The translations under genes were made by a program, and so were the position numbers. A stretch of DNA of 64,000 bases. Source: Streptomyces halstedii (GTDB taxonomy: Bacteria > Actinomycetota > Actinomycetes > Streptomycetales > Streptomycetaceae). The notes under the pieces were generated by a model, which did no database searches, was not told the DNA's origin, and saw only the letters and a program-made list of their open reading frames with translations. Shown in pieces: positions 17,951 to 27,811 of the stretch. How positions within the stretch are numbered: position 1 is the first letter of the stretch; each line of letters begins with the position of its first letter. Location of the stretch: positions 62,001-126,000 of the forward strand of contig JOAZ01000018.1 of NCBI GenBank assembly GCA_000720535.1. Direction: 5' to 3'.

Positions 17951-18514
17951 GTGATCCTGTCAACTTCAGAACCCAAGGGCGGCGCGCGCGAGCGGCTCCT
18001 GACGCGACTCCTCGACGCCTTCGGCGAAGCCCCTCCCCCGCCGGAGATGTCGCTCCGGGAGATCGCCGCCCGGGCCGAGACCACCCACGCCCTGCTGCGT
18101 TACCACTTCGGGTCCCTCCCCGGCGTCCTGGCAGCAATGCTCAAGGCGCAGCGAACCCGGGACAACGAGGCGCTTCTGCAAGCCGCGGAGCAGGGCGCCT
18201 TCGACGACTTCGTCGCGGCGATCTGGCGCACCTACAGCCGGCCGGAACATCTGTCGCGCGCCCGCGCCTTCTTCTACGTCGCGGGACTGGCCGCATACAG
18301 CCCAGAGGACTTCCATGAGTTCGTGGAGTCACTGGGCGACCTTGCCCTGACGCTGTCCTCACTCGCGGAACGCGAAGGGCTCAGTACGCAGGAAGCGCGG
18401 GATGTGGCCACGGTCACCATCGCCGCGCTCCGCGGCCTCCTCCTGCAGGAGATTTTGACTCCCGGAACCCCGCCGGAGGACGCGATCGCCTTGATCCTCC
18501 GCGTCAGGCGGTGA
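17951..18514 (+). CDS. TetR-family regulator
   Basis: This 187-aa protein has an N-terminal TetR helix-turn-helix (RERLLTRLLDAFGEAP, MSLREIAARAETTHALLRYHFGS, residues about 11-60) and an all-helical ligand domain. It starts at GTG 17951 after GTAGGA. It is divergent to the esterase gene with a 17-bp palindrome between them, so the likely job is repression of the esterase and of itself until a ligand binds. It is intact and uninterrupted. Confidence 0.85.
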   Translation: MILSTSEPKGGARERLLTRLLDAFGEAPPPPEMSLREIAARAETTHALLRYHFGSLPGVLAAMLKAQRTRDNEALLQAAEQGAFDDFVAAIWRTYSRPEHLSRARAFFYVAGLAAYSPEDFHEFVESLGDLALTLSSLAEREGLSTQEARDVATVTIAALRGLLLQEILTPGTPPEDAIALILRVRR

Positions 18515-18763
18515 GGACACTCGGCCTTCAGCGAGTCAGGACGCCCGCAATGTCCTGACGCGCCGGACGTCAAGCGGTCTCATCAACGCCTGAACACCGA
18601 CTACCCCGCAGTTCAGGCCGACGATCAACCCGAACACCGTCGGGGGCACTGCGGCCTTTGCCGACCAGGTGCGCCATAACCGAGCTTCGACACAACTCAA
18701 CCGTGCCCCGGCCTGCGCGCTCCAACGCCAACGAGACGACGATCCGCCCAACAGGATGGACTG

Positions 18764-18784
18764 ATATATCGAAGCGCGATATAT
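18764..18784. promoter_or_regulatory. PadR operator
   Basis: ATATATCG (18764-18771) and CGATATAT (18777-18784) form a perfect inverted repeat around AAGCG, ending 9 bp before the PadR start codon. AT-rich inverted repeats of this kind are typical PadR binding sites, with short arms read by a dimeric winged helix. It probably overlaps the promoter and mediates autoregulation of the PadR-membrane protein operon. Confidence 0.65.
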
Positions 18785-18793
18785 GCTTGATGT

Positions 18794-19135
18794 ATGACAC
18801 GGCAGAATGCGCCCCTGACGGAACCGCAATACTTCATCCTTGCTGCGCTCATGGACGGACCGTTGCACGGCTACGGCATCATCAAGGCTGCCGAGCGGGC
18901 CACCGACAGGCGGCTCCGGATCCCCGTCGGCACCCTCTACGGCGCGTTGGAGCGGATGGAGCGGGCCGGGCTGGTGGCCACCGACCATGAGGAGATCGTG
19001 GACGGGCGGGCCCGACGCCACTACCGGCTCACCGAGGACGGCGCCGCGACGCTCAGCCGGGAGGCGCTGCGAATGCAGCAAGCGGCGGCCGTCGTCATCG
19101 GACACTCGCGGGATGTCGGAGTGGCGCCGGCATGA
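18794..19135 (+). CDS. PadR-family transcriptional regulator
   Basis: This 113-aa protein consists of a PadR winged helix: EPQYFILAALMDGPLHGYGI, GTLYGALERMERAGLVATDHE and RRHYRLTEDGAATL. The short C-terminal helix is for dimerisation. ATG 18794 follows the inverted repeat operator closely. The stop overlaps the start of a membrane protein gene (ATGA), the usual arrangement in which PadR controls a transporter or membrane partner. Confidence 0.88.
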   Translation: MTRQNAPLTEPQYFILAALMDGPLHGYGIIKAAERATDRRLRIPVGTLYGALERMERAGLVATDHEEIVDGRARRHYRLTEDGAATLSREALRMQQAAAVVIGHSRDVGVAPA

Positions 19136-20091
19136 ACCGACTGCTGCTGGCGGCCTATCCCAAGACCTACCGTTCCCGGAGAGGAGAGGAGTTGCTGGCC
19201 TGCCTGGCCGAGGCGTATCCCGGCCGCTCCTGGCCCCCGCCGCGGGAGGTCGTCGCTTTGGCGCGTGCCGGGGTGCAGACCCGCGCCCGTGCCGTCGTCG
19301 AGGACACGACCCGGCCGTGGTGGTTGGACGGGTTTCATCTGACCGCTCTTGTCCTTGCCGCGCTGGCGCTGGTGCCGTACCTGCAAGATGTGTGGCACTG
19401 GGCACTGCACATCGATCCCGGCCGGCACGCCATCGCGTTCGACTTCTCCGGCTGGTACCCGTGGGCGCAAGGGCCCGAAACGCGGACACGGCTTTTGCCC
19501 TACGGGCTGCTTCCGCTGATCTGCCTGATCGCCCTGCTACGCGGAAGGCCGTGGATCGCGCTGCCGGCCGCGGCAGCGATGATCTACGCCGGTGCCACGT
19601 TCAACAGCAGTACGCTCTTCGGCGGCGAGGGCAAGGCAGGTCTCGGCTACTACGGACTGGGCACCCCGATAACCGCCCATGACCTGGTGCTGTCGGGGAT
19701 GCTGTGCATCGTGTGCGCCGCACTGGCGGCCTGCCGTCCCGGCCGGCTGCGGTGCCGCTCCTACTGCTGGCTGGTGCCCGTCGTGCTTGCCATGTTCGTA
19801 GCCGGCAGCCTGCACGTCATCTCCGTCAGTCCGACCTTCCAACGCGGACTTTTCGCCCTGGAACTCACCGCGCTGATCGCGGCGTGGGTGGCGACGACCG
19901 CCACCGGGGACTACCGGTGGCTGATCCCTGTCGCGGCGTTCACGTTCGTCCGCACGCAGGCGATCGTCGCCGAGCCGAACGGGTTCATGCGGTCTCTGCC
20001 GGACATGGTCGTCCTCCTCCTCCTGGTCGCGCCCCTCCCGATTCTGGCGATCACCGCCCAGCGTCAGCGGAGCCAAGCCCTCTTCGAATAG
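19132..20091 (+). CDS. Membrane protein coupled to PadR
   Basis: This 319-aa protein begins with a conserved cytoplasmic N-terminus (LLAAYPKTYRSRRGEELLACL) that is common in PadR-linked actinobacterial membrane proteins. About eight hydrophobic segments follow from residue 62 onward. No catalytic motif is evident. It is translated in an ATGA overlap with PadR, so its level should follow the same signal. It may be a sensor or resistance protein; no specific function can be given. Confidence 0.7.
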   Translation: MNRLLLAAYPKTYRSRRGEELLACLAEAYPGRSWPPPREVVALARAGVQTRARAVVEDTTRPWWLDGFHLTALVLAALALVPYLQDVWHWALHIDPGRHAIAFDFSGWYPWAQGPETRTRLLPYGLLPLICLIALLRGRPWIALPAAAAMIYAGATFNSSTLFGGEGKAGLGYYGLGTPITAHDLVLSGMLCIVCAALAACRPGRLRCRSYCWLVPVVLAMFVAGSLHVISVSPTFQRGLFALELTALIAAWVATTATGDYRWLIPVAAFTFVRTQAIVAEPNGFMRSLPDMVVLLLLVAPLPILAITAQRQRSQALFE

Positions 20092-20197
20092 GAACAGAAC
20101 CCCTGACGGCTCGACGGAGCCCGCCCGCCCACCACAAGCCGAAGGACCTTCGGGGCCGAACCGCCGCCGACAAGCACGGACCGACAAAGAGAGAACC

Positions 20198-21130
20198 ATG
20201 ACACAGCAAGACCGCTCGCCCCTGTCCACGCAACCGGACACTTCTGGCCCGATACCAGGAGCCACACCCGAACCAGGGTCTGAGCGGACGACACGGCCAT
20301 GGATCTCAGCTTTGCTGTGCCTCGTCGGAGTATTGGCGGTCTACTTGATCGCGGTCTGCAACCCGTTCGGACAACGGGCGGAGAATGCCCTCTTCACCGA
20401 GGGCGTCGGAGCCGGCCCGGCATGGATCTATGACTGGTCCGGGCAGGCTTACGGTTCGCTGGCTCTGCCCCCGCTGAACCAGAGCGCCACGCCGACCTTG
20501 ATCGTGGGCGTGGCAGCCGTCGCGGCCATCACTCTGATCCGAAGGAACTGGTGGCAAGGGTGCGCGGCGGCCGGAGTCGTCACGGTCACACTCGCGGCCA
20601 CACAGGCCGGCAAGATGTTCCTTCCCCGCCCCGACCTGATCGGCGCGCATGTCAGCCTCGTCGATCCGAGCTTCCCCAGCGGGCATGTGGGCATCGCCGC
20701 CGCGCTCTCCCTCGCTTTCGCCCTCATCGCTTCTCCGCGCGTTCGCCCCTACGTGCTGGCGACCGGCACACTGTGGGTCGCCGTCACCGGTGGCGCCGTC
20801 CTGGCCACGTACCATCACCGACCCAGCGATGTACTGGGGAGCACTCTGCTGGCCTGTGCCTGTTACAGACTCGCGACTCGGTTGCTGCCACCTGTGGTCG
20901 GCGCACCCGACGTCATACGGTCCCCTCGTGCACTGCCTGCCACCGCACTGGCACTGGCAGCGGCAGGCGCGCTCGTCGCCGGCGCGCGCGACGACTCCGG
21001 CACACAATCACTGATCTTCGCGGTAACGGCCTTCCTGTGCGCGGCCCTGCTCTGGCTCACCGCGGCGGACGGCTGCTCGTCGGCGCGTACGAGACACGCC
21101 TGCCCGGCCCATAGGCGCCGTGAAGGGTGA
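20198..21130 (+). CDS. PAP2-family phosphatase
   Basis: This 310-aa integral membrane protein carries the three phosphatidic acid phosphatase type 2 motifs: KMFLPRP near residue 146, PSGH near 164 and YHHRPSDVLGS near 205. It has about six membrane helices and a final pair near the C-terminus. Such enzymes remove phosphate from lipid phosphates such as undecaprenyl pyrophosphate or phosphatidic acid at the outer membrane face. ATG 20198 follows AAAGAGAG. It lies about 100 bp after the PadR-linked gene and could share its transcript. Confidence 0.88.
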   Translation: MTQQDRSPLSTQPDTSGPIPGATPEPGSERTTRPWISALLCLVGVLAVYLIAVCNPFGQRAENALFTEGVGAGPAWIYDWSGQAYGSLALPPLNQSATPTLIVGVAAVAAITLIRRNWWQGCAAAGVVTVTLAATQAGKMFLPRPDLIGAHVSLVDPSFPSGHVGIAAALSLAFALIASPRVRPYVLATGTLWVAVTGGAVLATYHHRPSDVLGSTLLACACYRLATRLLPPVVGAPDVIRSPRALPATALALAAAGALVAGARDDSGTQSLIFAVTAFLCAALLWLTAADGCSSARTRHACPAHRRREG

Positions 21131-21165
21131 TCAGGCGGACGCCGTGGCGCTCCGCTCACCCTTCA
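21121..21165. terminator. Long-loop hairpin after the PAP2 gene
   Basis: TGAAGGGTGA (21121-21130, including the PAP2 stop codon) is complementary to 21156-21165, with a 25-nt loop. It probably acts as terminator for the PAP2 transcript. Confidence 0.5.
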
Positions 21166-21405
21166 GCCGGTGATGCCGATGAGCGCTTGCCTGGCGCGGT
21201 GGCACGGCCCTGGTTTGCCGCTGGGTCGCGGGAAGGACCGATCGCGCTGCCGCACTGGCTCCTCCGCCTGCGTATCCGTTGGGAGATCCGCAACGATATT
21301 CACCACGCGTTCGCCACTCTCGGCTGTGCCGTCATCCGTTGGCGACGCCATCTTCGACGGACACACCCGAGGTATGCGTCAAACCGCACGGTTTGAGTGT
21401 CGCTC

Positions 21406-21621
21406 TCAGTCCGGGCGAGGGAACATGCGCTCGACGGCTGCCACCAGTGCGGCGCGGCGGGCGGCGATGGAGGGGCTACGGCCTGGTCTGCGGCAGCGGC
21501 GGCGATTTCGGGCTGACCTGCCCAGGTCATGGCGATCTGGTTGATCAGGGCGAGGACGTCGACCGGTTCCCAGGCCGGGTCGAGAAACCCGGTGCGCTGA
21601 GCGTCGCGGAGTTGGTCGAGC

Positions 21622-21644
<23 letters not shown>
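21406..21644 (-). pseudogene. TetR-family regulator, C-terminal remnant with frameshift
   Basis: The minus strand reads IAGKLDQLRDAQRTGFLDPAWEPVDVLALINQIAMTWAGQPEIAAAAAD in one frame. It continues in another as SIAARRAALVAAVERMFPRPD-stop, which is the familiar C-terminal end of a TetR ligand domain. A one-base shift near 21475 separates them, and the DNA-binding domain is absent. It abuts the truncated aldo/keto reductase gene at about 21625. A deletion may have fused an originally divergent regulator/reductase pair. Confidence 0.65.
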
Positions 21645-22563
<919 letters not shown>

Positions 22564-22649
22564 CAGCCCGTCCACCAAGTTCGGCGGTCCCGGGCAAGCG
22601 GCGGCGAGCAACTGCGGCATGCCCTCCCAGGCGGACTGGAGCAGTACTG

Positions 22650-22678
22650 GCCCGCCGGGCAGGTCCAGCCCGGCGGGC
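22650..22678. terminator. Terminator hairpin after the reductase
   Basis: GCCCGCCGGGC (22650-22660) pairs perfectly with 22668-22678 around AGGTCCA. It lies 87 bp after the reductase stop and also faces the end of the broken nuclease gene on the other strand, so it may work for both. Confidence 0.6.
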
Positions 22679-22765
22679 GGCGCTGCCCGGCCCGCGCGGC
22701 AGGAAAGGGAAAGGCGGAGGGGAATCGGGGGCCCGGGGCACAGCTCCGAGCCCCCGATTCTCGAT

Positions 22766-22984
22766 GCTGCGACGGTGCTCGCGCACAGCGTGCGCATCGT
22801 GGCGAGTGAAGTCGCCGGCGACACAGATCAGGCGGGGGCGCTCCACAGGACCTGGGCTGCGGTCGGCACTCCGAGCCTGTCGCGGACCAGGCTGTCGAAG
22901 GCGCTCCGGTGCCGGGTGAGCCACGACAGGTAGCAGAGGCCCTGGTTGATCACGCCGACATCCGTGCCGCGCTTGTACTCGACA
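22766..22984 (-). pseudogene. PD-(D/E)XK-like nuclease, C-terminal part of a split gene
   Basis: The minus strand reads VEYKRGTDVGVINQGLCYLSWLTRHRSAF...TAAQVLWSAP. After a one-base deletion in a C run near 22836 it continues LICVAGDFTRHDAHAVREHRRSIE. The EYK is the second half of a nuclease ExK motif whose first half lies at 28991-29201, on the far side of a 6-kb transposon. Beyond about 22766 the protein-like sequence stops (NRGLGAVP...), so the 3' end was lost separately. The function of the intact family is presumed DNA cleavage or DNA-end processing. Confidence 0.75.
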
Positions 22985-22998
22985 TTACCGACTGCAGG
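22985..22998. repeat. Terminal inverted repeat, left end of the transposon
   Basis: TTACCGACTGCAGG marks the left boundary. To its left the nuclease gene resumes after the core bases CTCGACA. It matches the right-end repeat in 13 of 14 positions when reverse complemented. Confidence 0.85.
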
Positions 22999-23141
22999 AG
23001 CTCGGATACCGGCTCTGAACTGCGACGATTCATCGCCGAGAGTGCTAGGCGTGCATGCCGAGGTATGCCTATCCGTGGCAGACACGGCCGGAGGATCATC
23101 CTGCGTGTTTGCCGCTGAATCGGGTCGTCTGTGGCGCTTAT

Positions 23142-23765
23142 TCATAGCTGCGGCTCCGGGGGCGAGTTGGGCCGTAGGAAGCGTTGGAGAATCAGGCGCA
23201 GGGTAGGGAGCTGGTCGGCCGGGCTGAAGGATGGGTCGGTGGCGGCGCTGGTGTAGAGAGCGGCGATAAGAGCCATGACCCATGCTGCGGTGTCGTCCGG
23301 GTCCAGGGCGGGGTCGATCTGGCCTGCTGCGGCTGCGTTCCGCAACAGCGTGGTGACGGTGGACCGCTCCTCGTCGTTGTCACGACTCAGCAGCACTTCG
23401 AGATCGGGGTCGCGGTATGCCTGGATCATCGCCTCCATGACAAGGGCGGGGACCAGCGGCTCTATGGCAGGGACGGTGAGAAGGTCCACGGTGTCGAGAA
23501 GGGCGGCCCACGGGTCGTCGGCGGCGCGGGCGGCGGAGAGACGCTCCGCCTTGGTGGCGTTGTCGTCCTCGTCCTCGAAAACGGCGTGGAAGATCGCGCG
23601 CTTGTTGGGGAAGTAGTGGAACAGGTTGCCCGCGCTCATGCCGGCGGCCTTGCAGATCTCTGCCGTGGTGGTGCGCTCGAATCCTCTGGCGGCGAAGAGC
23701 TCGGCTGCCGTGTTGACGATGTGCTGACGCCGTGCCCGGTGTCTGGCCGGATCGACTGTCCTCAT
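23142..23765 (-). CDS. TetR-family regulator (transposon cargo)
   Basis: This 207-aa regulator has a classic TetR DNA-binding domain: RRQHIVNTAAELFAARGFERTTTAEICKAAGMSAGNLFHYFPNKRAIF, residues about 12-60. A ligand domain follows, with the C-terminal IAALYTSAATDPSF region. ATG 23765 follows AGAAGGGGACC. It is transcribed away from the YqeB-like gene, and a 30-bp perfect palindrome lies between them. It is intact, unlike the transposition genes, which suggests the cargo is under selection or is a more recent acquisition. Confidence 0.88.
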   Translation of the reverse strand: MRTVDPARHRARRQHIVNTAAELFAARGFERTTTAEICKAAGMSAGNLFHYFPNKRAIFHAVFEDEDDNATKAERLSAARAADDPWAALLDTVDLLTVPAIEPLVPALVMEAMIQAYRDPDLEVLLSRDNDEERSTVTTLLRNAAAAGQIDPALDPDDTAAWVMALIAALYTSAATDPSFSPADQLPTLRLILQRFLRPNSPPEPQL

Positions 23766-23812
23766 CGTGGTCCCCTTCTGGTCGGTTCTCGGCTCCTCCG
23801 ACCCTTCAGGCT

Positions 23813-23842
23813 AATAATAGACCGAGTACTCGGTCTATTATT
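23813..23842. promoter_or_regulatory. 30-bp perfect palindromic operator
   Basis: The half site AATAATAGACCGAGT (23813-23827) is followed immediately by its exact reverse complement (23828-23842). It lies in the 105-bp gap between the divergent TetR and YqeB-like genes, covering the expected promoters. Its ACCGAGTACTCGGT centre resembles many TetR operators. It is strongly AT-rich at the edges against a GC-rich background. Confidence 0.85.
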
Positions 23843-23870
23843 TACGGAGACAGCAGGAGCAAGGGGGAAC

Positions 23871-24596
23871 ATGAGCATGCGCAAGAGACTTGAGCGAAGC
23901 CCGCGAGGTGACCGGCTCACCGTGCTCGGCCAGTCGGCGTGGGGCGCCGTGTGCGTCTATTTCGTTTTCGTGTTGGCAGGGGCGGGTCTCGGGTGGCTGG
24001 TCGGCCTCCTGGCCGACTGGCTTGTGACGCTTCCCCGTGTACCGCTGCAGGGACCGGCCGAGCTCGTTGCGTCAGTCCCCGTTCCGTGGCTGCCCGCCGC
24101 GGGTTCGGTGGCAGGGCTGACCCTCGGACTTGTTGCCCAGCACGAGCAGTTGGTGATTCGCCTGTCGGATGAGCGCGCTGTGCTCACGAGCAAGGGGCGT
24201 GCGCAGGAGTTCTCGCGCGACGCCGTCGCCGCGGTGTTCCGGGACGGCAAGCAACTCGTCCTGCTCGGCCACGACAGTGGCGAGCTCACTCGGCAAGAGT
24301 GCGACCTGGACGTCGGCCGCGTTGCCGACGCCTTCACCGAGCACGGCTACGTGTGGGCGGACGCCGATCCGTACAAGGACAAGTTCCGCCGCTGGGTCCC
24401 TGATACTCCGGGTCTCCCGGAGGGTGCGAACGCCCTCCTCAAGGCCCGCCAGGAGTCGTTGGAAAGTAAGAGTCCCTCCGACGACGACGTTCGGGAGCTC
24501 CGTGAGGAACTGGCCCGTCTCGGCGTCGTCGTGAGGAACGAGAAGCGACGTCAGTACTGGAGGACGTTCCGGAACGCAGGTCCGGCCGTGCAATGA
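23871..24596 (+). CDS. YqeB-like membrane protein (transposon cargo)
   Basis: This 241-aa protein has two membrane segments near the N-terminus (AVCVYFVFVLAGAGLGWLVG and a second around residues 60-82 containing WLPAAGSVAGLTLGLV). A cytoplasmic part follows, containing KGRAQEFSRDAVAAVFRDGKQLVLLG and a helical C-terminus. The layout matches actinobacterial YqeB-family proteins of unknown function. ATG 23871 follows CAAGGGGGAAC. It is controlled most likely by the divergent TetR through the palindrome at 23813-23842. It sits inside the transposon as probable cargo; a role in stress or drug response would be a guess. Confidence 0.65.
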   Translation: MSMRKRLERSPRGDRLTVLGQSAWGAVCVYFVFVLAGAGLGWLVGLLADWLVTLPRVPLQGPAELVASVPVPWLPAAGSVAGLTLGLVAQHEQLVIRLSDERAVLTSKGRAQEFSRDAVAAVFRDGKQLVLLGHDSGELTRQECDLDVGRVADAFTEHGYVWADADPYKDKFRRWVPDTPGLPEGANALLKARQESLESKSPSDDDVRELREELARLGVVVRNEKRRQYWRTFRNAGPAVQ

Positions 24597-24690
24597 ATGG
24601 CAGTGAGGCTGGCTGGACTGTGTCCTCCGGGGAAGCCGAAGCTGGTGTCACGGCGTGCGTGCGTCATCGGATTCCGGAAGTCTGCCAGAG

Positions 24691-25266
24691 TCAACCGAGC
24701 GGGTCGGCGAGTCGGGCTTCGAGGTCGGTGATGCGCCGGTCCTGGAAGCGGAGGTTGGAGCGGGCCGCCTGGAGGCGCTCATCGAGGGTGCGGTTGTCGG
24801 TCGTCAGCCGGCGGACCCGCTGTTTGAGGGTGGTGTTCCCCGTGGTAATCCGCTGGATGGTTTCTTCGGTCCGCTCGGCCTCCAAGTCGCGGATCTGACC
24901 GGAGAGTTCACCGATACGGGTGCGCTGGTTGAGGATTTCCGCGTGGGCGGCCTTGAGGGCGTCCTCTGCGTTCAGTGTGCGTTCGCGACAGGTCGCCTCG
25001 TGCTCGTCGTCCTGCTCGGCGTGCATCCGGACGCGGCGTTCACCGACCTTGGCCATCGCCGAGGCGATGACGGCTCGGGCCTCGGGGTTGTCGTAGAGGA
25101 AGGTGCGTGAGACGTCCGCGCGGCGGGCGACGGCGGCGACGCTGACCTGCACCTTCTCACGCCGCAATCGAGCGACGGCGTCGTGAACGCGCCGAAGGGC
25201 GGCACCGGTCTTCTGGCGACGGGCCGCCAGGGCCGCGGCCGTGCGCGGTGCGGGGGCGGTGGTCAT
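24691..25266 (-). CDS. Transposition protein TnpC-like (DUF6262)
   Basis: This 191-aa protein has an N-terminal basic region and a small helix-turn-helix (VQVSVAAVARRADVSRTFLYDNPEAR, about residues 39-64). A long coiled coil to the end follows (TLNAEDALKAAHAEILNQRTRIGELS... and later heptads). This is the TnpC component of Tn554-type elements, which helps orient or regulate the two recombinases. ATG 25266 overlaps the TnpB stop (ATGA). It is the only one of the three transposition genes without frameshifts. Confidence 0.8.
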   Translation of the reverse strand: MTTAPAPRTAAALAARRQKTGAALRRVHDAVARLRREKVQVSVAAVARRADVSRTFLYDNPEARAVIASAMAKVGERRVRMHAEQDDEHEATCRERTLNAEDALKAAHAEILNQRTRIGELSGQIRDLEAERTEETIQRITTGNTTLKQRVRRLTTDNRTLDERLQAARSNLRFQDRRITDLEARLADPLG

Positions 25267-27811
25267 GCGACGTCCTGTCCGGGGTCGGTGCCCTCGGCTG
25301 AGCACGTATCGCTGTACTCGCTCTTCTCCTCGACGCCGGCGAGGTCGGCGGCCCGGAAGGTGGTGGACCACACGCGGTGGAAGTAGTCCTGGGGTTTACC
25401 CAGGTCCAGGGCGAGGGCGTCGTCGAGGAGGCCGAGGCCGGCCAGGGCTTTCTCCAGGCCGTCGATGGCGCGGGCAGTGGGCTCGAAGTAACGGTGGAGG
25501 TAGTCGGCGGTTGTGTCGTCGGGGGCGCGCTCGGCCAGCAGTCGCCACTGCTCGCGCTTGCGCCGCCAGTAGAGGAGGTCGGCGCCCGAGAGGACGAACT
25601 TGTCGCAGTTGTGACAGTCGAGGTTGAAGGGGCAGGCGCCGCCGTTGACGACGGGCTGGAAGGTGCAGAATCCACCCTCGGCGGGGGTGCTGCGGCGAGA
25701 GAGGTCGATGGCCAGGGCCTGGGCCTGCTCGTGGGTGAGCGGGGTGGTGTCGCTGGTGAGGAGTTCGCCGGGACGCATGGTGCCGGGGCCGGCGACCCAT
25801 ACGTGCTGGAGGACGTTGTCCAGGTCCGACTGGGTCAGGTGGACGTAGTGCTCGGCCATGCGGTCGGAGATGTGGCCGAGGTAGCGGCGGATGTGGGTCA
25901 GGGTCGCGCCGCAGCAGCCGGGTGGCCAGCGTGTGCCGGGCCTCGGTGGGCGACGTGGTGCCCACCGAGGTCGAGGTCGGTGAGCCAGCTACGGAAGCCG
26001 GTGTGGAACCAAGTGTAGGACAGCGCGCGGCGGCCGTCGGGGTTGAGGATGTCGGTGGGGAACAGCGCCAGGTGGGCGCGCTCGGCAGCGGTGGGCGGGC
26101 AGCCGGCGTGCCGGTCGGCGAAGTGGGCCAGGGTCTTGCGGCGGCGTTCTTCGAGTCGGTCCAGGAGATGGTCGGGGATACGGCCAACGCAGTCCAGCCG
26201 GAGCTGGATGACCTCGCTGGCGCGCCGGCCGGTGACGATGATGGTCTCCCACATGTCCCGCAGGCCCCGGTCGTGCGGGTCGTAGCCGACGGCAAGCTGC
26301 CGCAGGTTGGCCTCGTCCGCAAGCACCCGCGACTTCGTCGGGGAAGGGGTTACGGCTACGGGGCGTGCCCGGGCCTCCGACCGGCATCGCGGCGATGAAG
26401 GCGCGGTCCAGGCCGATTCTCTCGGCGCTGCCGCTGTCCAGCGCGCTGCGTAGAAGAGACCCGCCATAGTTGAACACCATCCGGCGCGAGTTCTCGGTGA
26501 CCTTCGCCCTTTTGCCGTCCAGGCGTGCCTGTCCGCGGAAGGCCAGGCCGAGGCGTTCGCGGTTGCGCAGGTCCGCGACGAAGCGGCGAATGCGCTCGCC
26601 GCGCAGCATGGTGGGGTCGTGGCCGCCGCCGGGCGCCTCGGCCTCCAAGAACGCGGACGGTTCGGCGCCGGCGCGGCGCACGAAGTCCACCGGCTGGGCG
26701 CGGCGCGGGCAGGTGGGCGAGCGCAGCACGTCGGCGATGTGATCCCACAGGAGGTCGCGCAGCCATCACAGGGTGATGCAGGTGAGGTCGACGTAGCTGG
26801 AGCGGTGGGGGAAGCGCACCCCGAAGTGCTCGGTCTCGATGTAGCCGGCGTCCCGGGTGTCGGAGGGGGTGAAATAGATCTTCCGCAGGGCCTGTTGTAT
26901 CTCCTGGACCATGCGCTGGTGGTAGGCGCGGCGGAAGACGGACGCATCTAGGCCGGCCAAAGACGCCACGTCGCGGCGCTGGCACTCGTCCGCGAGCGAC
27001 TGCACCCACGTCAGATGCCACACGGCGACGGGCTGCAGGCCGTGGACATACATGCCCCACTGCAACTCGGCCCGCAGCAGGGGCCGCAGCCCGCGCAGGT
27101 TGACCGTTCCGGTGCGGTGGACCGGCAGTTGTGCGCGGCACCAGGCGCGGAAGGCAACCTGGTCCTCGCAGGTCACCGGGACAGGGCGATCACGGCGCTC
27201 GTAGGTGGCGAAGAAGTTCTTCGGCGTCTTCGCCCCGCCCGGGCGCCCGGCCCGGATGTAGCCGCGCTCGTGCGCGCCGCACAACCCCAGCGGCGAGGCT
27301 GCCAGCTCGTCGCACACGTCCGCGCGGCACTCACCGTAGCCCGGCAGCCGACGGCTGGTCGGTCAGCCATCGCTCGAACTCCGCCTCGCCCCCGCCGGGG
27401 TGCCGCTTCAGGTGGCCAAGCCACCGGTTGCGGAAGCACAACACCAACTGCAGGCTGAACGCCGGCCGCTGCGGGCAGATCCGGCACATCATCGCCTCCG
27501 GCATCTCCGTGGCCGGCAGCGGCTCCGCCGCCCGCAGAAACTGAGCCCGGCTCATCCCGCGCGCCTCCGCCTCCTGCCACCGCTCGGCGTGAACCGAGCA
27601 CATCGCGTAGCGCCGCCAGCGGGGCCGCGCAGTCGACGACCGTGCAGCTCCACGGATAGACCGGGTGCGTCGGCGGGATCTTCAGCACCCCGCCGCGCAG
27701 CACCGGGTCGAACTCGGGCCCGTTGATCAGCGTGGTGAGCACCTCCAGCCGGCTCGTCCCGTGCGGGCATCCTGCTGCGGCAGCAGCGACGGCGCCGTCA
27801 CTTCGTCTCAC
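25263..27811 (-). pseudogene. TnpB-like tyrosine recombinase, multiply frameshifted
   Basis: Joined across frames the reading gives a protein of about 850 aa characteristic of Tn554-type TnpB. The parts are LEVLTTLINGPEFDPVLRGGVLKIPP (27760-27680), MCSVHAERWQEAEARGMSRAQFL (27603 on), CDELAASPLGLCGAHERGY (27315 on) and RDLLWDHIADVLRSP...RRFVADLRNRERL (26760 on). The catalytic region has RRASEVIQLRLD (Arg), EARHTLATRLL (His/Arg) and YLGHISDRMAEHYVHLT (Tyr near 25840). A Cys-rich segment CPFNLDCHNCDKF follows. At least five frame changes are needed (about 27770, 27605, 27330, 26765, 26380 and 25935), so it is inactive. Confidence 0.75.

Noticed and set aside
16806-18137. N-terminal extension of the esterase to 443 aa
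   Set aside because: The extra 159 residues are low complexity, overlap the divergent TetR gene and its operator, and lie before a good start with ribosome binding site at 17660.
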